This document shows positions 26,529 through 35,550 of a stretch of DNA of 64,000 nt, piece by piece. Origin of the DNA: Lachnoclostridium sp. An169 (GTDB lineage Bacteria > Bacillota > Clostridia > Lachnospirales > Lachnospiraceae); NCBI RefSeq assembly GCF_002160525.1, contig NZ_NFKT01000002.1, forward strand, positions 1-64,000, in the 5' to 3' direction. A program made the position numbers and the translations under genes. Within the stretch, counting starts at the first letter, position 1; the number at the start of each line of letters is the position of its first letter. The notes beneath the pieces are model-generated. The model searched no databases. It saw only the letters and a list, made by a program, of their open reading frames with translations, and was not told the DNA's origin.

Positions 26529-27848
26529 ATGAAAAAGAAAGTTCTGGCAGCACTGCTCGCAGGAGCAATGGTAGTTTCCCTGGCAGCATGCGGAAATTCC
26601 GGCGGGGGATCCAAAGACGGAGACAGCGGATCTGACAGCAGTAGCAGCATGGTAGTTTCCTGGTGGGGAAACCAGACAAGAAACGACAGGACGACGGAAG
26701 TAATCAACATGTATCTGGAGGATCATCCGGGGCTTTCCATCGACGGACAGTTCTCAGAGTGGGATGACTACTGGAACAAGCTGGCAACAAGTTCCGCAGG
26801 AAACGCACTTCCGGATGTTATGCAGATGGATTATATGTATCTGGATCAGTATGTGGACAACGGACTTCTCCTCGACCTGACTCCTTACATCGAGGACGGA
26901 ACTCTGGATATGTCAAACGTACCGGAGAACATTCAGGAGTCACAGAAGGTTGACGGAAAGACATATGCGATTTCCCTTGGAACAAACGCAAATGCAATGT
27001 TCTACAACAAGACGGCTCTTGACGAGGCAGGTATCACCGTAAAGGACAACATGACTCTGGACGAGTTCGTAGATCTCTGCAAGGAAGTAAAAGAGAAAAC
27101 CGGACTTCGCACAAACCTGGGATACAGCGTTGAGTCTCTGCCGGAGTTCTGGTGCAGAGCGGATGACATCGTGCTCTACGGAGACGGCAAACTCGGCGTA
27201 GACAGCCCGGATCAGCTTCAGACTATCTTTGACCTTGAGAAACAGGGAATCGAAGAGGGATGGCATCTTGACCCGAGCGTATTTACAGAGATCACACTGA
27301 AATCCACCGAGCAGGATCCGCTTGTATACGGAACTGATCCGGACAGAATGTCCTGGTGTGCATTCTCCACTTCCAACCAGCTGACAGCAGTTCAGAACGC
27401 AGCTCCGGAAGGAATGGAGATCGGTATCACAACATGGCCGTCACCGGACCCGGCAAAATCCAATTACCTGAAACCGAGTCAGCTCTTCTCCGTAAGTGCA
27501 AACTGCGAGGACCCGGATGCTGCCGTTGAGTTCATCAACTGGTTCATTAATGATGAAGCGTGCAACAAAGTTCTCCTTGGAGAGCGTGGCGTTCCGATTT
27601 CCACAGCAATTTCCGACGCAATTGCTTCAGAACTTTCCGAGACAGACCAGGCAGTTGTGGCTTACATCAACGATGTTGTAACACCGAATTCAAGCCCGAT
27701 CAATCCGCCGGCACCGGCAGGGGCAAATGAGTTCTACGATATTCTGACAAATCTTGAGGAGCAGGTACTGTACGGACAGCTTGAGCCGGCAGATGCGGCA
27801 CAGCAGCTCTTTGATCAGGGAAATGCAGCACTGGCTTCTGCACAGTAA
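26529..27848 (+). CDS. Sugar ABC transporter substrate-binding lipoprotein
   Basis: Extracellular binding protein (SBP_bac_1 type, CUT1 family) that delivers an oligosaccharide to the permeases encoded next. The signal peptide ends VVSLAACGN, predicting lipidation at Cys21, and a Gly/Ser/Asp linker follows. The mature part starts MVVSWWGNQTRNDRTTEVIN and contains the usual DVMQMDYMYLDQY and SWCAFSTSNQL blocks. AAAGGAG lies about ten bases before the ATG at 26529; upstream in-frame sequence is not part of it. It heads an SBP-permease-permease operon without its own ATPase, so a shared MsmX-like ATPase elsewhere is expected. Confidence 0.95.
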   Translation: MKKKVLAALLAGAMVVSLAACGNSGGGSKDGDSGSDSSSSMVVSWWGNQTRNDRTTEVINMYLEDHPGLSIDGQFSEWDDYWNKLATSSAGNALPDVMQMDYMYLDQYVDNGLLLDLTPYIEDGTLDMSNVPENIQESQKVDGKTYAISLGTNANAMFYNKTALDEAGITVKDNMTLDEFVDLCKEVKEKTGLRTNLGYSVESLPEFWCRADDIVLYGDGKLGVDSPDQLQTIFDLEKQGIEEGWHLDPSVFTEITLKSTEQDPLVYGTDPDRMSWCAFSTSNQLTAVQNAAPEGMEIGITTWPSPDPAKSNYLKPSQLFSVSANCEDPDAAVEFINWFINDEACNKVLLGERGVPISTAISDAIASELSETDQAVVAYINDVVTPNSSPINPPAPAGANEFYDILTNLEEQVLYGQLEPADAAQQLFDQGNAALASAQ

Positions 27849-27871
27849 GGTAGGAGTAGGAGAACACTGTT

Positions 27872-28780
27872 ATGAAGAAAAAGTCTTTGACACTGGCACA
27901 GAGACTGAACAGAGAAAGTACGGCGGGAGTGGTATGCTCCCTGCCGTTCATCATAGGCTTCCTGTTCTTTATGATTGTGCCCATGGGAATATCCCTGTAT
28001 TATTCGTTTTGTGATTACAATATTCTGTCACCGCCGGAGTTTGTCGGTCTGAAGAACTACATTCAGATGTTTACCGCTGACGACCGTTTCTGGAAATCTA
28101 TCGGAGTGACATTTTATTTTGCCCTTGTATCGGTTCCGCTGCGTCTGATCTTCGCCCTGATCGTGGCGATGATCCTGGTAAAAGGAAGCAAGGCGTCTCC
28201 TTTCTACCGCGCGGTATACTACCTGCCTTCCATCATCGGAGGTTCGGTTGCGGTATCCATCCTCTGGAAGAGAATGTTCGCGACAGACGGCGTGATCAAC
28301 CAGATCCTGGGAATGTTTGGGCTGCCGGACAATACGTCCTGGCTGGGACAGACGAGCACGGCTATCTGGACATTGATTATCCTGGCGGTATGGCAGTTCG
28401 GATCATCCATGCTGATCTTTCTGTCCGCACTGAAACAGATCCCGGCAGAACTTTACGAGGCGGCAAACGTTGACGGAGCTAACGGAATCCAGAAATTTTT
28501 CCGGATCACCCTTCCTCTGCTGACACCGACGATCTTCTTTAACCTTGTTATGCAGATGATCAACGGTTTCCTGGCATTTACCCAGTGTTACATCATCACA
28601 CAGGGCAAGCCTATGGATTCCACACTGTTCTTTACAGTGTATACGTATCAGCAGTCGTTCGAATTCTATAAGACGGGTTATGCCGCAGGAATGGCATGGG
28701 TAATGCTTCTGATTGTCGGACTGGTTACTCTGGTACTGTTTGCCACGAAGAGATTCTGGGTATATGACGAAGGGAACTGA
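27872..28780 (+). CDS. Sugar ABC permease, MalF-type (CUT1)
   Basis: Six-segment inner-membrane permease of the carbohydrate uptake CUT1 family. The first segment is SLPFIIGFLFFMIVPMGISL, and the conserved EAA loop is ELYEAANVDGANGIQKFFRI, which contacts the ATPase. It is 302 residues, normal for the family. It sits 23 bases after the binding-protein gene and five bases before the second permease. The substrate is likely a pectin-derived oligosaccharide judging from downstream enzymes (inference). Confidence 0.95.
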   Translation: MKKKSLTLAQRLNRESTAGVVCSLPFIIGFLFFMIVPMGISLYYSFCDYNILSPPEFVGLKNYIQMFTADDRFWKSIGVTFYFALVSVPLRLIFALIVAMILVKGSKASPFYRAVYYLPSIIGGSVAVSILWKRMFATDGVINQILGMFGLPDNTSWLGQTSTAIWTLIILAVWQFGSSMLIFLSALKQIPAELYEAANVDGANGIQKFFRITLPLLTPTIFFNLVMQMINGFLAFTQCYIITQGKPMDSTLFFTVYTYQQSFEFYKTGYAAGMAWVMLLIVGLVTLVLFATKRFWVYDEGN

Positions 28781-28785
28781 CAGAT

Positions 28786-29631
28786 ATGAGAAGAAAAAAG
28801 ATTATTAATAAAACAATTTATCATGTGCTTGTCACCCTGTTCGGCCTGATCATGATCTATCCCCTGGTATGGATGTTCATGAGTTCTTTCAAGGACACGA
28901 ACACGATATTTACGACAGCAACCCAGCTCATTCCGGAGACATTCAAGTTTGAGAACTATGCAAACGGATGGAAGGGATTCGGAGGAATCAGCTTCGGCAC
29001 ATTCTTCGGCAACTCTCTTTTCATCTCCATCCTGGCGACCATCGGAACGGTGTTCTCGTCGGCGATCGTGGGATACGGACTTCAGCGCTGCAAGTTTAAG
29101 GGAAGCAGAATCCTCTTTGTGGCCATGCTCCTCTCCATGATGCTCCCGGCACAGGTCCTCATGATCCCGCAGTATCTGTGGTATCAGCAGCTCGGATGGG
29201 TGGGAACCTACCTTCCGCTGATCGTTCCGTACTGCTTTGCGATCCAGGGATTCTTCGTATACCTTGTGATGAACTTTATCGGAGGTATCCCGAAAGAGCT
29301 GGATGAATCCGCCAAGATTGACGGATGTACCTATTACGGTATTTTTGCAAGGATTATCTTCCCGCTGTTAAAGCCGGTGCTTGTAACGTCATTCATCTTC
29401 TCTTTCATGTGGAGATGGGACGACTTCCTTTCCGCACTGCTTTACATCAATGATTCGGCGAGATATCCGGTCAGCCTTGCGCTGAAACTGTTTGCCGATC
29501 CGGGTTCCACTTCGGATTACGGCGCGATGTTTGCCATGGCAAGCCTTTCCCTTCTCCCGATCATTGTGATCTTCATCTTCATGCAGAGATACATTGTGGA
29601 AGGAATCAGCACATCAGGTCTGAAAGGCTAA
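28786..29631 (+). CDS. Sugar ABC permease, MalG-type (CUT1)
   Basis: Second permease of the CUT1 importer, 281 residues with six membrane segments and the EAA loop ELDESAKIDGCTYYGIFARI. It ends VEGISTSGLKG, the C-terminal signature of these permeases. That ending is almost repeated in a remnant at 39673-39750, evidence that a second such operon once existed nearby. A terminator-like hairpin follows before the GH112 gene. Confidence 0.95.
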   Translation: MRRKKIINKTIYHVLVTLFGLIMIYPLVWMFMSSFKDTNTIFTTATQLIPETFKFENYANGWKGFGGISFGTFFGNSLFISILATIGTVFSSAIVGYGLQRCKFKGSRILFVAMLLSMMLPAQVLMIPQYLWYQQLGWVGTYLPLIVPYCFAIQGFFVYLVMNFIGGIPKELDESAKIDGCTYYGIFARIIFPLLKPVLVTSFIFSFMWRWDDFLSALLYINDSARYPVSLALKLFADPGSTSDYGAMFAMASLSLLPIIVIFIFMQRYIVEGISTSGLKG

Positions 29632-29649
29632 ATACATAAAAAACAACAG

Positions 29650-29685
29650 GGCGGCAGAACCCGAAAAGGTCCTGCTGCCTTTTTT
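29650..29685 (+). terminator. Hairpin with T-tract between importer and GH112 genes
   Basis: Arms 29650-29661 and 29668-29679 pair with two imperfect positions around a six-base loop, then six T. It probably reduces read-through into the enzyme genes, giving more transporter than enzyme. Confidence 0.75.
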
Positions 29686-29720
29686 AACAAATCAGGCAGA
29701 AAAACAGGAGAAAACAGAAA

Positions 29721-31886
29721 ATGAGCAGAGAAAAAGGCGGCTTCACCCTGCCCGGCGAGGCGGGATATGAAGCCCTGACACTGAAAATGGCGGAAAAATG
29801 GGGAGCGGACGTGATCCGCGACAGTGACGGCACGGAGCTCTCCCCGGAGATTACAGGCGCAGGCTACGGCATCTATTCCACTGTGTGCATCATCCGCGAT
29901 CACAATGAATGGGCGAGAGAAAACATGGACGCCCTGCAGCAGACCTTCCTTTCCACCAGCCCGGTGACGGCGGATTCCGATGCCCTTGAAATCCCGGTGA
30001 TGAAAGAGTTCTTCCGGGAGCAGTTTGCGGTAAATGATTCGGAGGAATCCCTTGCTTACTGGCAGGTGTGGGACCGGACTTCCGATACCCTGGTTCCCCC
30101 GGAAAAGTGGAATTATGATGAAGAAAATGAGACGGTGACTGTCCGGGGGATTACGCCCTTTCACACGTACACGGTGAGCTTTCTCGCCTACCGGATCTGG
30201 GAAGAGATCTCCATGTACAACTATGTGACAAATAACTGGGACAAGGAGCATCTGATGCCTATCGATCCCCGGCCAGCGAAAGCGCGCAGGTTCATGCTTG
30301 AATGGATGGAACAGTGGTGCCGGGAGCATCCGGCGACAACGGTGGTGCGCTTTACTTCCCTTTTCTACAATTTCGTCTGGATCTGGGGCAGCAGTGAGAG
30401 AAACCGGAATCTCTTTACCGACTGGGGTTCCTACGACTTCACGGTAAGTCCTCAGGCACTCCGGGATTTTGAAGAAGAGTTCGGGTACGCACTTACGGCG
30501 GAGGATTTTATCAATCAGGGGAAACTCCAGGTGACTCATATGCCGCCCACTGCACACAAGAGAGACTGGATGGAGTTCATCTGCCGTTTTGTGGCGGAAC
30601 TGGGAAAAGAACTGGTGGATATCGTACACCGGTACGGAAAGCAGGCATATGTGTTCTACGATGACAGCTGGATCGGCGTGGAGCCCTACGGGAAACATTT
30701 TCAGGAGATCGGCTTTGACGGGCTGATCAAATGCGTGTTCTCCGGATATGAGGCGAGAATGTGCGCCGGAGCGGACATCCCTGTCCATGAGCTGCGGCTT
30801 CATCCTTACCTGTTCCCTGTGGGACTTGGCGGAGCGCCCACATTTATGGAAGGCGGTAATCCGACCCGGGATGCAAAGGAGTACTGGAACCATGTGAGAC
30901 GGGCGCTCCTCCGGGAGCCTGTGGAGAGGATCGGTCTGGGAGGATACCTGCATCTGACCGAGGATTTTCCGGATTTTCAGGATTATATCGAATCAGTGTC
31001 CGATGAGTTCCGCAGGATGCGTGCTTACCACAGCCAGGGGAAACCGTTCTCGTTCCGGGCGAGGACGGCAGTGCTTCACTGCTGGGGCAGTTTCCGGCCG
31101 TGGACCCTGTCCGGACATTTCCACGAGACATACATGCACGACCTGATCCACGTCAACGAGGCGCTCTCCGGACTTCCTCTGGACGTTGATTTCATCAGTT
31201 TCGAGGATGCAAAGGCAGGGAAGCTTAAAGATTACGATGTGGTGATCAATGCCGGACGCGCGGGAAGCGCCTGGAGCGGCGGCGATGTCTGGAAGGATGA
31301 AAATCTTGTTGCAGAACTGACCAGATGGGCGTATGATGGTGGCGTGTTTATCGGAATCGGAGAGCCATCTGCGGTGGAAGGCTATGCCACATACTTCCGT
31401 ATGGCGCACGTGCTTGGCGTGGATAAGGACACCGGGGCGAGAGTGTGCCATGGAAAGTGGAGTTTTGAAGAAGTGCCGGAGAAGGAAATATCTCCGTCAG
31501 GGCTGCTCCCGGCAGGATACAGTATCCCGGAGCGGGAAGGGGCATTCCTCACTGACGGGACTGCACAGGTGCTTGTATCCCATGATGGGACGCCGGATCT
31601 GACGGTGCATCAGTTCGGCAGCGGCTGCGGCATCTATCTTGGCGGATTTGCCTATACGCCGGTCAATGCCCGACTGCTGCTGAACCTGATCCTTTTCGGA
31701 ACTTCGGAAAACTGCGGTCTGTGGCTGACGGACAATCCGTGGACAGAATGCGCTTACTATCCGGCAGCGGGCAGGCTTGTGGTGATCAATAACTCCGATG
31801 AAGAACAGAAGACAACAGTGCAGACAGAGCATGGAAGCGTGGTATTTACACTGGAGCCTTACGGGCAGGAAGAAAAGGAAATCTGA
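29721..31886 (+). CDS. GH112 phosphorylase, possibly D-galactosyl-1,4-L-rhamnose phosphorylase
   Basis: Cytoplasmic enzyme of family GH112, which phosphorolyses beta-galactosides to galactose 1-phosphate. Known members use lacto-N-biose/galacto-N-biose or galactosyl-beta-1,4-rhamnose. Its 721 residues match the family length. The family signature VRFTSLFYNFVWIW is near residue 209, and the active-site block YVFYDDSWIGVEPYG near 310 contains the expected acidic residues (Asp314/Asp315). A Rossmann-like C-terminal region follows (VVINAGRAGSAWSGGDVW). No signal peptide. Neighbouring rhaA, rhaB, GH105 and acetylesterase genes favour the galactosyl-rhamnose specificity; lacto-N-biose remains possible. 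Confidence 0.85.
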   Translation: MSREKGGFTLPGEAGYEALTLKMAEKWGADVIRDSDGTELSPEITGAGYGIYSTVCIIRDHNEWARENMDALQQTFLSTSPVTADSDALEIPVMKEFFREQFAVNDSEESLAYWQVWDRTSDTLVPPEKWNYDEENETVTVRGITPFHTYTVSFLAYRIWEEISMYNYVTNNWDKEHLMPIDPRPAKARRFMLEWMEQWCREHPATTVVRFTSLFYNFVWIWGSSERNRNLFTDWGSYDFTVSPQALRDFEEEFGYALTAEDFINQGKLQVTHMPPTAHKRDWMEFICRFVAELGKELVDIVHRYGKQAYVFYDDSWIGVEPYGKHFQEIGFDGLIKCVFSGYEARMCAGADIPVHELRLHPYLFPVGLGGAPTFMEGGNPTRDAKEYWNHVRRALLREPVERIGLGGYLHLTEDFPDFQDYIESVSDEFRRMRAYHSQGKPFSFRARTAVLHCWGSFRPWTLSGHFHETYMHDLIHVNEALSGLPLDVDFISFEDAKAGKLKDYDVVINAGRAGSAWSGGDVWKDENLVAELTRWAYDGGVFIGIGEPSAVEGYATYFRMAHVLGVDKDTGARVCHGKWSFEEVPEKEISPSGLLPAGYSIPEREGAFLTDGTAQVLVSHDGTPDLTVHQFGSGCGIYLGGFAYTPVNARLLLNLILFGTSENCGLWLTDNPWTECAYYPAAGRLVVINNSDEEQKTTVQTEHGSVVFTLEPYGQEEKEI

Positions 31887-31929
31887 AAGGCTGATTTATA
31901 TATATCTATAAAATGAGGAGGTTCGACAA

Positions 31930-32979
31930 ATGGGAAAACTGAATTTTGACAGAGCGCAGATTGAGGATGCGATTGACCGCGTGGTGGAGCGCACGAAACG
32001 GATGGATATGTCCTGGGACTGGCCCTGCGGGGTTGCCTATTACGGGATCGCGGAGGCTTATGAGATTACGGGAAAACAGGAGTATCTTGATTTCCTGAAG
32101 GAGAGAGTGGATGAACTGATCAGCCTGGGGCTTCCTGCGTGGACGGTGAACACCTGCGCCATGGGACACTGCCTGATCACCCTCTACCAGGCCACCGGGG
32201 ATGAGAAATACCTGGATATTATCAGGTCAAAGATCGATTATCTGAGGAATGATGCACTCCGCTTCGGCGATCACGTGCTGCAGCACACCGTTTCCGCAAA
32301 CAATGATTTCCCGGAGCAGTGCTGGGCGGATACGCTGTTTATGGCGGCGTTCTTCCTGCTCCGTTACGGCGTGATGACAAAGGACGAAGAGATTATCGCG
32401 GACGCGCTGAACCAGTATTACTGGCACATCCAGTATCTTCAGAATGAGGAGACGGGGCTGTGGTATCACGGCTACAATAACATTACAAAGGATCATATGT
32501 CCGGGTTCTACTGGGGCAGGGCAAACTGCTGGGCAGCCTACACCATGAGCAAGGTGGGACGGATCCTGCCGGAGTGCTATCTGTATCCCCAGTATCTTGA
32601 GATCGTGGGAAGTCTGAACGAACAGCTCTCCGCCCTGAAAATGCTGCAGACAGAGAACGGTCTGTGGAGGACGATCCTGGATGATGAAGGTTCCTATGAG
32701 GAACTGTCCGCGTCTGCGGGAATCGCAGCGGCTATGACGCTGAAGGCGAATCCTCTCCATATTAAATATGTAGAGAAAGCCATCGACGGCGTGCTCGCCC
32801 ATATAGCCCCGGACGGAAGAGTGACGGATGTCTCCGGCGGCACGGCAGTGATGAAGGACCGGGACGGCTACCGCAATATTTCCAAAAAGTGGATTCAGGG
32901 ATGGGGTCAGGGAATGACCCTGGCATTCTTCGCGGCTGTCCTGGATTATGAGAACCTTGCAGGAGACGGGGCGCTGTGA
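31930..32979 (+). CDS. GH105 unsaturated rhamnogalacturonyl hydrolase
   Basis: Cytoplasmic (no signal peptide) alpha/alpha-barrel hydrolase of family GH105 (YteR/YesR-like). It removes the 4,5-unsaturated galacturonic acid left by rhamnogalacturonan lyases. The block QCWADTLFMAA places the likely catalytic Asp at residue 134; SWDWPCGVAYYGI near the N-terminus and WYHGYNN and FYWGRANCW later are typical. Length 349, slightly shorter than YteR. AGGAGG precedes the ATG. Its stop overlaps the acetylesterase start. A second GH105 at 35551 differs strongly in sequence, so the two may prefer different chain lengths or linkages. Confidence 0.9.
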   Translation: MGKLNFDRAQIEDAIDRVVERTKRMDMSWDWPCGVAYYGIAEAYEITGKQEYLDFLKERVDELISLGLPAWTVNTCAMGHCLITLYQATGDEKYLDIIRSKIDYLRNDALRFGDHVLQHTVSANNDFPEQCWADTLFMAAFFLLRYGVMTKDEEIIADALNQYYWHIQYLQNEETGLWYHGYNNITKDHMSGFYWGRANCWAAYTMSKVGRILPECYLYPQYLEIVGSLNEQLSALKMLQTENGLWRTILDDEGSYEELSASAGIAAAMTLKANPLHIKYVEKAIDGVLAHIAPDGRVTDVSGGTAVMKDRDGYRNISKKWIQGWGQGMTLAFFAAVLDYENLAGDGAL

Positions 32980-34235
32980 CGGCGTATGGATTTCAGCCAT
33001 TCCTGAGGCAGGAAAACAGCGGGAAAGAATTCGCGATTCCCGAGATCACGGACGGGTTTCTCGCGCCCGGGGAGTCTGATGCCGCCGGGGATGCACCGGA
33101 GATAACGGCTGCTGTGGAAGGAATGGTTCCGGTAAGTTTTATGACAGAAGAGCTTCCCCGGGGGACTTACCGGGTTCAGATTACCCTGCGGGCACTTGAT
33201 GATGTGGAGCAGTTGAGGGTTTTTGCCGGGAGAAAACAGTTAAGGGCAGTCGTGTCACTGAAAAAAGGGGAGGAATACAGAGCTGTTTATTACCAGCATC
33301 TCTGCGAGATCATTCCCCGGTGGCACACGGAGGAATGGACGGCAAAACGCCTGTTTGTCTCTTATGCCGCCCGGAATTCGGAGAGCATCTCCATGGAAGA
33401 ATGCTCTGCGGCTCCTGCGGAAAATGTTCCGGTGGTCTGGCTGTGCGGTGACTCTACGGTGACCGATCAGGCGGGAGAACTGCCGTATAATTCCGGAGCA
33501 TGCTATGCATCCTGGGGGCAGGCGCTTCCCGCGTTTCTTGACGGAACGGCAGTGGAAAATCAGGCACACTGCGGACTTACCACGGAGTCCTTCCGGGAGG
33601 AGGGCCACTTTGATATCGTGATGCGTCATATCAGAAAAGGGGATTTCTGTCTGTTCCAGTTCGGGCATAATGACCAGAAGCTGCCTCATCTGATGGCAGA
33701 TACCGGATATTACCGCAATCTGGTCCGCTTTGTGGACGAGGTGAGGCAGACCGGGGCACAGCCGGTTCTCGTCACGCCTCTGGGACGCAATATCTGGAAA
33801 AAGGACGGTTCCTACAACGATCTGTTAAGTGAGTATGCAAAGACTGTTGTCCGTGTGGCAAAGGAGAAGAAAGTTCCCTGTATTGATCTGCACGGCGCAT
33901 CGGTCTGCTTCCTCAACAGACTGGGAATGGCAGACGCGCGGGGATATTTCCATCCCGGGGATTACACCCATACCAACGAGTACGGGGCGTACCGGGCGGC
34001 AGCATATATCGCGGAAGAACTGGCGCGTCTGTTCCCGGATATCTTCCCACTGGGGATTACCGGGACGCAGAGTGTGGAAAAGTTCATTCCGGAGCCTGGA
34101 CTGTGGGAAAAACTATCCGGAAAAGGTCCGGACCAGGATACCTCGACCCAGCGGGAACTGTTTGACAAGGAAGAGAAAGATGCACGAGCGCTTCTTGCAG
34201 CAATCGAGAGCGCAAAGGAGGCAGCACGGCGGTAA
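32976..34235 (+). CDS. Rhamnogalacturonan acetylesterase-type SGNH hydrolase (CE12-like)
   Basis: Esterase that would remove acetyl groups from galacturonate residues of rhamnogalacturonan. An N-terminal beta-rich domain of about 145 residues precedes the SGNH core. There WLCGDSTVTDQAG carries the nucleophile Ser160, QFGHNDQK the Asn of block III, and PGDYTHTNEYGAY the catalytic Asp and His. It starts with GTG in a four-base GTGA overlap with the GH105 stop, indicating translational coupling. It has no signal peptide, so it acts on imported oligosaccharides. The extra N-terminal domain resembles that of YesT/RhgT-type esterases. Confidence 0.87.
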   Translation: MTAYGFQPFLRQENSGKEFAIPEITDGFLAPGESDAAGDAPEITAAVEGMVPVSFMTEELPRGTYRVQITLRALDDVEQLRVFAGRKQLRAVVSLKKGEEYRAVYYQHLCEIIPRWHTEEWTAKRLFVSYAARNSESISMEECSAAPAENVPVVWLCGDSTVTDQAGELPYNSGACYASWGQALPAFLDGTAVENQAHCGLTTESFREEGHFDIVMRHIRKGDFCLFQFGHNDQKLPHLMADTGYYRNLVRFVDEVRQTGAQPVLVTPLGRNIWKKDGSYNDLLSEYAKTVVRVAKEKKVPCIDLHGASVCFLNRLGMADARGYFHPGDYTHTNEYGAYRAAAYIAEELARLFPDIFPLGITGTQSVEKFIPEPGLWEKLSGKGPDQDTSTQRELFDKEEKDARALLAAIESAKEAARR

Positions 34236-34250
34236 GCCGGGGCTGCCTCC
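34217..34250 (+). terminator. Hairpin at the end of the esterase gene
   Basis: Perfect nine-base arms 34217-34225 and 34242-34250 enclose a further small stem; the stop codon lies in the loop. Only TCTGTTG follows, so termination strength is doubtful, but it may protect the mRNA 3' end. Confidence 0.5.
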
Positions 34251-34353
34251 TCTGTTGAACGCAAAATAGTTTGAAAAACTTCTTCCCCGGGCAAGATAGT
34301 ATGAGAACCCGCCTCCCGCCTGTGCTAAGATCAGTGCTGTAAAGAGCCTGAAA

Positions 34354-35238
34354 TCAGCGGGACTGCGGGCGGGTGAGTCCGGACAGGGTTCTGCGGTACT
34401 TCAGCGGGGAGACAGAGAGGTAGGTTTTAAATACTTTTTCAAAATAAGTAATACTCTCGTAACCGACTTCCGATGCGATCTCGGAAACGCTCAGGGAAGT
34501 CTCCTCAAGGAGCTGCCGCGCCTTCTTTGTTCTCAATATATTGACATATTCGTTGATGCCGTAACCGGTGACTTCCTTGAAGGAGCGGCTTAAGTAGTAT
34601 CTGCTCAGGAAGAATTCACCTGCCAGCCGGTCAAGGGAAATGTTTTCTGTATAATGTTCACTTAAATAATCTGCAATCGCATAGATGGTCCGGTACCTTC
34701 CGCTGCCGGAAGGGGACGCTTCCATACGGACGGGTGTTTCACTGCGCCTTTCGCGCATGAAGCCCACAAAGTAGCGGATAATCTCCGTGTCCATCATGAT
34801 CCCGTAGTTTCTGCTCTTCTGATCAGACTCGCGCCTCAGAGCGCGGTACATGGCGAGAAAATCTTCCTGCTGGCTGCCGGTGAGTTCATAGACTCCGTAG
34901 TGCTCTCTGAAAAAAGAGGCGAGATTCAGCCGGGGAAAAATCCGGTCAAATTCTTCAGTCTTTGCCTTTTCCAGATAGAGGATGATCCGTTCATAGCCGG
35001 TCTGGTCTCCGGGAACCGAATGGGTCATATGGATCTGGTTGCTGTCCACAAGAATCAGGCTCCCCTTTTTGATCAGATAGGAACGGTTGTTGAAGAAGAA
35101 AATCCGTTCCCCTTCAAGGAGCAGATAGATCTCATATTCATTGTGGAAATGCTTGGAACTCATGTTGAAGCCGGGCGGGCGTTTCATGTGTTCCAGGGCG
35201 ATGCCGCCTCCTGAAAAGTAATAAATGGTCTGATCCAT
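34354..35238 (-). CDS. AraC-family regulator with cupin sensor domain
   Basis: Transcription factor of 294 residues. An N-terminal cupin domain (NMSSKHFHNEYEIYLLLEGE, with the usual His-x-Glu arrangement) binds a sugar, and a C-terminal pair of helix-turn-helix motifs (LDRLAGEFFLSRYYLSRSFK and VSEIASEVGYESITYFEKVF) binds DNA. It is transcribed away from the second GH105 gene, so it likely activates the GH105-rhaB-rhaA genes and perhaps the esterase operon. AGGAG precedes the start. A TATAAT for it lies at 35282-35277 on the minus strand. Confidence 0.92.
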   Translation of the reverse strand: MDQTIYYFSGGGIALEHMKRPPGFNMSSKHFHNEYEIYLLLEGERIFFFNNRSYLIKKGSLILVDSNQIHMTHSVPGDQTGYERIILYLEKAKTEEFDRIFPRLNLASFFREHYGVYELTGSQQEDFLAMYRALRRESDQKSRNYGIMMDTEIIRYFVGFMRERRSETPVRMEASPSGSGRYRTIYAIADYLSEHYTENISLDRLAGEFFLSRYYLSRSFKEVTGYGINEYVNILRTKKARQLLEETSLSVSEIASEVGYESITYFEKVFKTYLSVSPLKYRRTLSGLTRPQSR

Positions 35239-35351
35239 AAAAAGGCTCCTTTCCGGGATGATAATGTGTCATTCCCATTATAGAGAAGAAAAAGAAAAAA
35301 ATCTACAAAATCAGGCAAATGAAAGGATTGTACGTTATTTTTCATACGTCT

Positions 35352-35512
35352 GCCAGTCATCCGGTTGTACTGCCCCATATTGCCCCGGCGGCCACGCTTT
35401 CGCTCGGGAGTGGAACGCAGCGGCACTAAGGCTGCAAAAGACGCAGCCCAAGGGCCGGCGTTCCACTACGGGCCTTCGTGACAACATGGAGCAGTACAAC
35501 CTGGAATCTGGC
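35352..35512. repeat. Palindromic element, copy B, three nested stems
   Basis: A 161-base palindrome fills most of the 312-base gap before the second GH105 gene. Outer arms 35352-35382 and 35482-35512 are 31 bases each and differ at a few positions, two of which (35374 and 35379) still allow G-U pairing. Inside are a ten-base stem (AGTGGAACGC with GCGTTCCACT) and an inner hairpin GGCTGC-7-GCAGCC. No coding content. The segment about 35371-35413 resembles the interior of the element at 2149-2245. It ends 38 bases before the GH105 start and would be in that mRNA's leader if transcribed. Confidence 0.75.
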
Positions 35513-35550
35513 GAGGGTGTGAAAAGCAACAAAAGTACAGGTGAAAGAGG

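Noticed and set aside
29628..30953. 441-codon minus-strand frame over the GH112 gene
   Set aside because: Antisense to a convincing GH112 coding sequence, starts in mid-gene and shows no recognisable domain or ribosome site.
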